Program-made: the position numbers and the translations under genes
Notes under the pieces: generated by a model
What the model saw: the letters and a program-made list of their open reading frames with translations, nothing else
The model's database searches: none
What the model was told of the DNA's origin: nothing
Assembly (NCBI GenBank): GCA_903930345.1
Contig: CAIYYI010000632.1
Coordinates: 1-53,531, forward strand
Reading direction: 5' to 3'
DNA from: an uncultured Verrucomicrobiota bacterium
GTDB lineage: Bacteria; Verrucomicrobiota; Verrucomicrobiia; Limisphaerales; CAIYYI01
DNA length: 53,531 bases
Part shown: positions 34,447 through 41,083 of the stretch, piece by piece
Layout of the letters: every line of letters begins with the position of its first letter
Numbering within the stretch: the first letter of the stretch is position 1

Positions 34447-34465
34447 GATCAGTGGTAATCTGATC
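34447..34465 (-). promoter_or_regulatory. Inverted repeat in the nrfH leader
   Basis: GATCAG and CTGATC arms (34447-34452, 34460-34465) flank 7 bases just upstream of the nrfH ATG, where no Shine-Dalgarno is visible. It could form a small mRNA hairpin or be a second regulator site. Confidence 0.4.
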
Positions 34466-34498
34466 CAGCCCGCCCCTCAAGGTGAGAAATTAATAGAA

Positions 34499-34512
34499 TT
34501 GATTTGCATCAA
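34499..34512. promoter_or_regulatory. FNR/CRP-type site TTGAT-N4-ATCAA
   Basis: The sequence TTGATTTGCATCAA is an exact match to the FNR consensus palindrome and lies 60 bp before nrfH. A clear -10 at the class II position was not found; TATTAA near 34490 is the closest. Activation of nrfHA at low oxygen is the natural reading, though other CRP/FNR-family proteins share this half-site. Confidence 0.75.
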
Positions 34513-34778
34513 GAACTCGCAATTTGTACCGATACATCACTATCTGCGGTGACCCACTGAACGCTGGTGCAAAATTTGCGGCGGCGGGTCAACCCCAAAT
34601 GCGGGATTTACCCAACTCCCTTCCCGCTCCCGCCGCCGCTCTCGCACCAAGCCAATCCATTGGTGCCCGGGAGAATAATCAGCGGAAGACTTTTGGCGTT
34701 TGCCAAGCCCTCGATTTCCGGCTACGCTTTCCCCGTTACCAAGACCCCTTTTGATGGACACGCAATGAAAGGCTGACG

Positions 34779-35849
34779 ATGATGCATTTTTCAAACCGCC
34801 GTGGTTTTCTGCGAACCTCGCTGCTGGGTGGCCTGGTCGCCGCTGGCGCACCCCACTTCGCCCACCTTCTCCGCGCCGCCGATGGTCCGGCTGCCCCGAA
34901 CCCCGTCAGCCGGGTCGCCCTCTTTCACGGCGATGATCGGGCCGACATCGCCTTCCGCGCCCTGAAGGTTCACGAAAAGCGGATCGCCCGTGACATCGGC
35001 AGCCGGCGCGTGGTCATCAAGCCCAACAACGTCGCCATCGACCGGCAGCTCTGCGCCACCCACTCGGGCTGTCTGGAGGGCATCCTGGAATTTCTGAAGT
35101 CCATCGGCAAGCTGGAGAACGCGGTCATTGCCGAATCCGCCGCCAACGGGCCGACCTTCGAAGGTTTTGCCAACTACGGCTACAATGCCCTGGCCGCGAA
35201 GTATGCGGTCAAACTGGTTGACCTGGATGCCGACGAGGTGGAGCGGGTGCACATCTTCGATGAGAAGGATTTCCGCCCGCATCCCGTCCGCATGTCCAAG
35301 CTGATGCTCGACCGGAACAACTACGTCATCTCCGCCGCGAAGATGAAAACCCACGACCGCATCGTGGCCACGCTCTCGCTCAAGAACATCATCCTCGGTG
35401 CCCCCATCAAGGACCAGGGTTACCGGTGGGGCAACGGGGCCAGGCCCGGGGCGAAGAATGACAAACCCATCGTCCATGGCAACAGCTTCCGCGCCCTCAA
35501 CTACAACCTGTTTGACCTGGCCCGGCGCCTGCACCCGCAGTTGGCGGTCATTGATGGGTACGATGGGATGGAGGGCAACGGCCCGGTGGGCGGCACGCTG
35601 GTGGCGCACCGCATCTGCGTGGTCAGCCCCGACTGGCTCTCTGCCGACCGTGTGGCGGTGGAGCTCATGGGCATTGATTACGCGAAGGTCGGTTATCTCA
35701 ACTACTGCGCCCAGGCTGGACTGGGCGAGGGGGATCTCTCGAAGATTGAGATCCTCGGCGAACCCGTCGCCCGGCACATCAAGCCCTACAAGATGGCTGA
35801 CAACTTTGACAAACAACTCGTCTGGATGACCCCGCCCAAAGTCTCTTGA
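34779..35849 (+). CDS. DUF362 protein with Tat-type leader
   Basis: A 356-residue protein with a twin-arginine leader (NRRGFLRTSLLGGLVAAGA) followed by a DUF362 domain: RRVVIKPNNVA, THSGCLEGILEFLKSIG, VISAAKMKTHDRIVATLSLKNIILG and AVIDGYDGMEGNGPVGGTLV. DUF362 members sometimes carry iron-sulfur clusters, but no ferredoxin Cys motif is seen here. The function of exported members is unknown. AAAGG at 34768-34772 supports the start. It is divergent from nrfHA; a functional link to nitrite reduction is possible but unproven. Confidence 0.85.
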   Translation: MMHFSNRRGFLRTSLLGGLVAAGAPHFAHLLRAADGPAAPNPVSRVALFHGDDRADIAFRALKVHEKRIARDIGSRRVVIKPNNVAIDRQLCATHSGCLEGILEFLKSIGKLENAVIAESAANGPTFEGFANYGYNALAAKYAVKLVDLDADEVERVHIFDEKDFRPHPVRMSKLMLDRNNYVISAAKMKTHDRIVATLSLKNIILGAPIKDQGYRWGNGARPGAKNDKPIVHGNSFRALNYNLFDLARRLHPQLAVIDGYDGMEGNGPVGGTLVAHRICVVSPDWLSADRVAVELMGIDYAKVGYLNYCAQAGLGEGDLSKIEILGEPVARHIKPYKMADNFDKQLVWMTPPKVS

Positions 35850-36216
35850 ACCGGCGAGTTTGTGGTGCGGCAGCGGCTTTTCCAACAGGTCCAGGCCTTT
35901 TTAAGGGCCCGTGGTATTATTTGCCCGCACCATCCATCGCCTGCGAAAATCCTGAACCCGGTGGGGTGAGGCTCCTGCCGAACCGTCCCCGTCATCGCGC
36001 CAGTCCTGTGTCTGCGGGAGACTCCGCATGGTTTGCCCCCGCCATCTGCCGTCCCTTCCCCCCATGGCTGGCGGCAGGACCAAAATTCGTCGGTCTCCAT
36101 CCCGTTTCGCCCCGGGTTTTGCTTTGACCAATCCCGCTTTTCGAGCCTAGCTTGTCTGCATGCAACCCATAGACCTTGTGCTCAAGCACAACATTGAGGA
36201 TCATCTTGGCGGTCCA
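35850..36216. other. Noncoding stretch with a REP-like element
   Basis: No gene seen. GGTGAGGCTCCTGCCGAACCGT (35965-35986, key core CTCCTGCCG) resembles GAGGCGCCTGCCGAGCCGT at 38284-38302, so both belong to a dispersed repeat family. The stretch leads into a GNAT remnant. Confidence 0.5.
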
Positions 36217-36345
36217 GGATTCGTCCATTTCTCCATGCACGCTCGTCTGACCGCTGTCGGCTTTTATGCGAAGCTCGGCTATTCCCAGGTGAGCCCTGAA
36301 TTCCTTGAGGTCGGCATCCCCCACGTCAAAATGGAGAAACGCCGG
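36217..36345 (+). pseudogene. C-terminal remnant of a GNAT acetyltransferase
   Basis: About 43 codons read GFVHFSMHARLTAVGFYAKLGYS, then QVSPEFLEVGIPHVKMEK. This is the last strand, helix and tail of GNAT enzymes of the ElaA-like type (compare the H-A-x-x-x-A-x-x-F-Y-x-x-L-G-Y and G-I-P-H-x-x-M features). The acetyl-CoA-binding part is absent upstream. The surrounding 76-codon frame has no other family similarity. Confidence 0.6.
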
Positions 36346-36418
36346 AGAGACGCTAGCGGCCATCGTGGCCAGTTGGCGGCCGGAGGTTGAACGCGGCGAA
36401 ACCGTCGCAACGCAGCCT

Positions 36419-36943
36419 ATGATTCCAGAATTCATTATCGACTTGATGACCTTCCCCGGCGTCATGGTCCATGGGTTGGCCCGCCGGCTGGTGTGCGACT
36501 GGACTGGCACCAAGGTGTGGGAGGTCTGCTATTTCCGGATCGGTACTCCTTCCGGCTTCGTCATCCACGACGCCCCGGCCACTGTTTGGGGGCATCTTTT
36601 GATCGACGCCAGCCCGCTCCTGTTCAACTCCTTGATCGGTGGCCTCATTGGCTTGCTGGCGGTGCCCTTGAAACACGTCGATGGTTTGCTTGGCAACTCG
36701 GTTCTGGTGCTGGTTTTGTGGCTGGCGGTTTCCATTGCCATGCACGCCTTCCCTGAGGCCCGGGCCGCTCAGGCCATCTGGGCCGCCATCGGTCGGCGGG
36801 ACGCTCCGCTCAGTGCCCGGCTCCTGGGGACGCCCTTGGTGGGTTTGCTCTACGTGGGGGTCTGGGGATCCTTCTTCCGGTTTGATTTCTTCTATGGCGT
36901 GGGCGTTGTGTTCGGGCTGCAATATCTCCTCCGGCTCCTCTGA
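36419..36943 (+). CDS. Metalloprotease-like membrane protein lacking HExxH
   Basis: A 174-residue membrane protein: MIPEFIIDLMTFPGVMVHGLARRLVCDWTG, then KVWEVCYFRIGTPSGFVIHDAP and LIDASPLLFNSLIGGLIGLLAV, VLVLWLAVSIAMHAFP. This layout matches small membrane metalloprotease-like proteins in which the first helix holds H-E-x-x-H followed by a Cys-x-W/L-T-G block. Here the motif reads H-G-L-A-R, so the catalytic Glu and second His are gone. It is either a non-enzymatic paralogue or a decaying gene. It overlaps no neighbour and ends 11 bp before the kinase remnant. Confidence 0.65.
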   Translation: MIPEFIIDLMTFPGVMVHGLARRLVCDWTGTKVWEVCYFRIGTPSGFVIHDAPATVWGHLLIDASPLLFNSLIGGLIGLLAVPLKHVDGLLGNSVLVLVLWLAVSIAMHAFPEARAAQAIWAAIGRRDAPLSARLLGTPLVGLLYVGVWGSFFRFDFFYGVGVVFGLQYLLRLL

Positions 36944-36954
36944 CCTCGGGCACC

Positions 36955-37809
36955 ATGCGCCGGTCGCAGTCCCGTCTCGCTTCGGGTTGGGTTAAAATGG
37001 ACCCCAGCCAGCTGGACCAAATCCTGACCAACCTGTGCGTCAACGCCCGCGACGCCATCGCTGATACCGGCATGGTCACCATTGAAACCTCAAACGAGGT
37101 TCTGGATGACGCCTACATGCAGAACATCCCGGACTGCGTCCCGGGAAATTACGTGATGCTGGCCGTGAGCGACACCGGGCACGGCATGGACGCGGATACG
37201 CGCGCCCATCTCTTTGAACCGTTCTTCACCACCAAAGGCGTGAGCAAAGGAACTGGTCTGGGCCTGGCCATGGTGATTGGGATCGTTGAACAGAACCGTG
37301 GGCTGATCAATGTGTATAGCGAGCCAGGCCGGGGCACAACCTTCAAAATCTACCTGCCTAAGGCAGAGCCGAAAATAATTGCGGCTGTTAAAAGTACGCA
37401 ACAGATGGCGAGGCGCGTCAGTGCAACGGTGTTGCTGGTGGAGGACGAGGGGCAAATCCTGAACCTGGGCCAACGCATCCTCCAGCGGCAAGGCTACACC
37501 GTGCTGGCCGCGCCACACCCGGAAGTGGCTTTGGCCCTGGCGGCGCAGCAGGCCGGTCCGATCCACCTGCTGGTCACCGACGTGGTGATGCCGGGGATGA
37601 ACGGGAGAGAACTGGCCGAGCGGCTGCGGGCCAGCCATCCGGACCTGAAATGCCTCTTCATGTCAGGCTACACCGCTGATGTGATCGCTCAGCACGGCGT
37701 CCTGGATGCGGGGGTCGCATTCCTGCAGAAGCCCTTCACCCTCCAGTCCTTGGCGGAGAAGGTCTGCGAGGTGTTGGAAGCTCACCGGGAACCGCCTCGC
37801 CAACCTTGA
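36955..37809 (+). pseudogene. 5'-truncated hybrid histidine kinase (HATPase + receiver)
   Basis: A 284-codon frame that begins abruptly inside a histidine kinase. Visible parts are the N box (NLCVNARDAI, 26-35), G1 (DTGHGM, 73-78), F box (FEPFFTTK, 87-94) and G2 (GTGLGLA, 99-105). A complete receiver domain follows, with acidic pair Asp164/Glu165, phospho-acceptor Asp209 in VTDVVMPGMNG, and Lys259 in QKPF. Sensor/PAS domains and the phosphorylated His (HisKA) are missing, so it cannot autophosphorylate in the normal way. No ribosome site precedes the ATG. It is most likely a remnant left by a rearrangement; a short phospho-relay protein is the less likely alternative. Confidence 0.78.
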
Positions 37810-37936
37810 AGCCAGCCCCTCGTCATAAAAGGGCTCGACAAAAAGGGGTGACCCTTGGTCAAACAAGAACACGGGTATACCCGGCGAGTGTCCTCGCCGT
37901 TGCATTGAAGAATACAGCGCGCGCCTTGTAAGCTTG

Positions 37937-38083
37937 CTAATCGGCATCCACCTGCTCGGCGAGTTTGGGCAGGTACTTGGTGCCGCCGGCCTTGATGACA
38001 TCCTCACCCGAGAGCATATCGCGGGCACGGATCCACTTCGGCAGCATCGTTTCATAATCGGGATGGGCAGTATTGACAGGCAT
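37937..38083 (-). pseudogene. N-terminal fragment of a phage portal protein (DUF4055 type)
   Basis: Forty-eight codons read MPVNTAHPDYETMLPKWIRA, then RDMLSGEDVIKAGGTKYLPKL, and stop after EQVDAD. This is the typical opening of DUF4055 phage portal proteins, which normally run for over 400 residues. A strong ribosome site, GGAGGTGG, lies 7 bases upstream of the ATG (38098-38091), so translation signals survive although the gene does not. No other phage genes are seen nearby. Confidence 0.65.
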
Positions 38084-38720
38084 AAATAAACCACCTCCAC
38101 AATTCCAGATAAGCGACTGAGGCACAATACGTTGTGTTTTCGCAACCACGCGCAGAGACACTCCCTGCCAGCGCAACCGCGATAAAACCAGCCCACCCCG
38201 CCTGCATGCGCATTCCCCCGGGTGAGGCGGCAAGGTGGCAGCGGCATCCCGCCGCTGGTCAGCCTTTAGCCCCCCGGTGAGGAGAGGCGCCTGCCGAGCC
38301 GTCAGTTTCCCCGTTTGTAGTACAGGCTTCAGCCTGCCGGAGAGAGTGTCCAACTCCGCGTGATCCGCAATTCCCTCAAGCTGGTGGGCTGAGGCTCCCT
38401 GTCTTCAAATCCGCATTCGTGACCCGCTATGGGCAAGTGAGGGACGAGCGCCGCCTTGGAACCGTGCCAACCAAGTGCTTCAGCCTTCGCTCGCAGGCGC
38501 GCGTGGCCGAGCTTCGACGTTGATATGGCTGCTATACCTGGCGGGGCGATCAGGAGTTTCCACGTTTTCCCAGTTTCCGGATTGACTCTGGCTTCCCGTG
38601 GGTTTAACGCTACTGGTAATGCATAATGGAACCAGGAAACATTTCCCTGTTTGTCCACCAATATCAGGGTATCAGGGAAACGATTCTCTGTTAATTATGT
38701 AGGTAGACGCACTCGACGCT
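38084..38720. other. Noncoding stretch with REP-like hairpins
   Basis: No recognisable gene. Besides the repeats at 38240-38336 it contains a 110-codon minus-strand frame (38329-38661) with no domain similarity that I can see. The end near 38690 (GTTAATT) may be the left border of the gene cassette that follows. Confidence 0.5.
38240..38336. repeat. Three REP-like elements
   Basis: A hairpin AGCGGC/GCCGCT (38240-38256) is nearly identical to 238-254. GAGGCGCCTGCCGAGCCGT (38284-38302) resembles 35965-35986. A third hairpin CAGGCT-TC-AGCCTG (38323-38336) is preceded by GTAGTA. Such palindromes are dispersed elements usually moved by RAYT-type transposases; none is encoded here. Confidence 0.55.
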
Positions 38721-39635
38721 ATGGCACATTCAGACCACAAACCATATATCGGATTTACAAAGCCCCAGCGAGTAGACAGGGCAGTTCACACGCTCGAAGG
38801 CATTTTGAAAGGCATTGCCATCGACGGACAGCTCCTCCCAGCCGAGTGCCGCGAGTTGACCAACTGGTGCGACGACCAGAGAGAGCTTCTTACGCAGCAC
38901 CCTTTCACGGAACTTGTGCCAAAAGTGCAGGCCGCACTTGCGGATGGTGCGATTAGCTCAGAGGAGCAGGCTGACATCCTGTGGCTCTGTCGGAATCTGT
39001 CCTCCGGTAGCATCTACTACGACGAGGTTACGACGGACATTCAAGTATTGCATGGCATCCTCCACGGCATACTCGCAGATGGAGTAATCACCGCCGAGGA
39101 GGCCAAGGGCTTGAGCGAGTGGATGGACGCCAACTCACATCTACGCGGCAGTTACCCGTTTGACGAATTGGACAGCTTGCTGACCACCGTGCTGCGCGAT
39201 GGGAAGGTGGACGCACAGGAGCAGTCCTTGCTAAAGGATTTCTTTGAGGACTTCATCTCTTACTCGCTTTCCAAGAGCATTGAGCAGGCGCGGAGAGATG
39301 CGAACATCAAGAAGCAGATGCGGCTGCCCGGCGTTTGCGCCGTCTGTCCAGTGATTGAGTTCACCGATCACGTGTTCTGTTTTACCGGTGCGTCCACACG
39401 CGCAGTGCGGCGTGACATCGCGGAGCAGATTGTTCGTCGTCGCGGCGTGTTCAAGGATACCGTATCTCTGGACCTCCACTATCTGGTGGTTGGGGCTGCC
39501 GGCAATCCTTGCTGGGCATTTTCTTGTTACGGCCGCAAGGTTGAGCAGGCTGTTGCTTTCCGCCGCGATGGCCACAGGCTCACCATAGTTCATGAGCATG
39601 ATTTCTGGGATGCAATCCAGGACACGAGTGCCTAA
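38721..39635 (+). CDS. TerB-like/BRCT domain protein in a putative gene cassette
   Basis: A 304-residue protein. Residues about 15-190 are helical with internally similar segments of the type LEGILKGIAIDGQLLPAECRELTNWC, LHGILHGILADGVITAEEAKGLSEWM and LLTTVLRDGKVDAQEQSLLKDFF, reminiscent of TerB-like metal-binding helices. Residues about 210-300 form a BRCT domain (FTDHVFCFTGASTRAVRRDIAEQIVRRRGVFKDTV ... LDLHYLVVG ... KVEQAVAFRRDGHRLTIVHEHDFWDAI), similar to those of DNA ligases. A role in DNA transactions or stress is inferred; no function is established. Its TAA stop lies inside the R''-like core of a probable attC site, and base composition is lower in GC than the flanks, both typical of an integron cassette. 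Confidence 0.85.
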   Translation: MAHSDHKPYIGFTKPQRVDRAVHTLEGILKGIAIDGQLLPAECRELTNWCDDQRELLTQHPFTELVPKVQAALADGAISSEEQADILWLCRNLSSGSIYYDEVTTDIQVLHGILHGILADGVITAEEAKGLSEWMDANSHLRGSYPFDELDSLLTTVLRDGKVDAQEQSLLKDFFEDFISYSLSKSIEQARRDANIKKQMRLPGVCAVCPVIEFTDHVFCFTGASTRAVRRDIAEQIVRRRGVFKDTVSLDLHYLVVGAAGNPCWAFSCYGRKVEQAVAFRRDGHRLTIVHEHDFWDAIQDTSA

Positions 39636-39718
39636 CCGCTCCACCGCCGCCGCCGCGCTTGTCCCCAGGCAATTCGGAAGTCGCGGAGGGGCGGCGGTCG
39701 GTGAGCTATGCGTTCGGC
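39630..39718 (+). repeat. Putative integron attC recombination site
   Basis: An 89-bp imperfect palindrome. The left core is GCCTAAC (39630-39636) and the right core GTTCGGC (39712-39718), complementary except at one position. ACCGCCGCC in the left arm pairs with GGCGGCGGT (39691-39699), GCTC (39638-39641) with GAGC (39703-39706), and CCGCG (39653-39657) with CGCGG (39682-39686). Unpaired bases fall mainly in the right arm. The gene's stop codon overlaps the left core. This is the architecture of attC sites, where the folded single strand is recombined by an integron integrase. No integrase gene or second attC was found in this window. Confidence 0.72.
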
Positions 39719-40166
39719 GTTCCTCGCGCCACTTCAATATCGGAAGGCTGCATCCGAGCTTGTTCTTGCACCTCACCACTCAACGGGGTTGGTCCCACTA
39801 CTATTTATCATCGCAGCTCGGCTGCACCTAAAAAAAAGGCTCCGACAATAGGCAATATCAGTCGTCAGCAGAGTCAATCCTCATTTCTATCATAATTGGT
39901 GGTTGCCGATTGGCTAGGGCTTTGGCTAGACCATGAGCTGTCGCCATTTTACCATGATTGAGCCTGTGGACCGATCCAAACCGGAGGTTTTGAGGGCAGC
40001 CAGGGATTGAGGAGCCAGGCGACGACACCTTTGGAAAAGCCCCCAAAAACCATCGCAACTCGGCGGGATGCCAGCACGCCGCATCTCCGCGCGAGTCGGC
40101 ATCGCGCGCCAACTCCACTTTCCGCCAAGTCACACGTGCAAACTCTTGGCCCGCAAATCACTCCCC

Positions 40167-40746
40167 TATTCGCGTCAATTCGCATTCATTCGCGGTTGAG
40201 TTTTTTTCGCATAAATCCCCACAAAAACCCCACGCAAGCATTTTATAAAATACTTTTATGATGCCTTCTGATGCCTTCTGATACCTACTGATGCCTCCTG
40301 ATACCTGGTGATACCATCCAAAGACCAAAATTTATGAGACGCTCCAGTCCCATTTCGAAACCGGGTGTATAGAGGAGACGCGACGCGGAACCAGGCTGGC
40401 AGCACCAGCCCGCCCCGTCCCAACAAATATTTAGTGCTATGAAACAAAACGACACAGCCCGATGCCACCCGGCGACCACTCCCCCCGGCGCACCGAAGCA
40501 CTGGACTACTGCCCCACGGCTCCATATTCGCGTCATTCGTTTAATTCGTGGTCAATCACAACTCCTGCTTCTGCGTTTACAGTCTATGCGATCTATGAGT
40601 TCTCTGCGGTTAAAACTTTGCTGTTCCGACATCCGCGCCTCCACCACCCGGCATTGCCGCCCGGCGGCCACTGCAAGTCCGTCCCTATTCGGGGCAGGTT
40701 TCCTGCTTGTCTCCATTTTCGTGTGTTTCGCTTATTTCGTGGTCAA
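40167..40746 (+). repeat. Four copies of a TTCG-unit repeat ending in TTCGTGGTCAA
   Basis: Copies at 40167-40197, 40525-40555, 40583-40614 and 40716-40746 each consist of two or three roughly 10-base units with a TTCG-like core and end in a variant of TTCGTGGTCAA (TTCGCGGTTGA, TTCGTGGTCAA, TCTGCGGTTAA, TTCGTGGTCAA). Related copies occur at 274-297 (TCCGTGGTTAA) and 450-464. All copies are in noncoding DNA. Confidence 0.75.
40259..40316. repeat. Short tandem repeat, 10-bp unit
   Basis: Nearly six imperfect copies of TGATGCCTTC (variants TGATACCTAC, TGATGCCTCC, TGATACCTGG). On the minus strand it reads as repeated GGTATCAG/GGCATCAG words. Confidence 0.85.
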
Positions 40747-40940
40747 TCATCCCGTCTCTCAACCCTTAATTTCCGGCTGTCAGCCCATGGCTTTTGCATT
40801 CTCACGTTTCACGCCTCACGAATCACATGCCCCGTTTCACACCCGTCCCCCATTGTACTTTTCACCAAAACCCCGAAAATCAGGCTAACAAAGTACAAAA
40901 AAGTCTAATCCGCCACCCTTGATTACGGTCCACGCCATGA
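40734..40940 (+). repeat. Dispersed repeat, copy B (about 207 bp)
   Basis: Matches 450-665 in the same orientation over its full length, with scattered substitutions and one fewer AAGTACAAG unit. Copy B ends 143 bp upstream of the first GH127 gene. Confidence 0.9.
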
Positions 40941-41083
40941 ACACACCCTCCATCTGGTGCCGCAATTCGCCGTCAGCCTTCGGCGTTTGCGTTCCTCGCT
41001 CCCCGCTTCGCCCACCCAATCACAGGCCTTCCGTCCTTGCGTTCCCCTTGCCGTTTGCCCCGGTGCCCGCTATGCTTTCCGTC

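Larger units (their letters stand above)
39719..41083. other. Long noncoding region made largely of repeats
   Basis: About 1.36 kb without a convincing gene. Contents are an unknown stretch (39719-40160) with a small minus-strand frame (MATAHGLAKALANRQPP...) of no clear meaning, TTCG-unit repeats (40167-40746), a 10-bp tandem repeat (40259-40316) and copy B of the 210-bp repeat. The last part, 40941-41083, is the leader of the first GH127 gene. Confidence 0.6.

Noticed and set aside
39858-40133. Minus-strand frame containing MATAHGLAKALANRQPP
   Set aside because: No family similarity, lies in repeat-rich DNA, and lacks a ribosome site; kept only as part of the noncoding description.
40259-40316. 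Possible CRISPR array
   Set aside because: The unit is only 10 bp, there are no spacers, and no cas genes are present.
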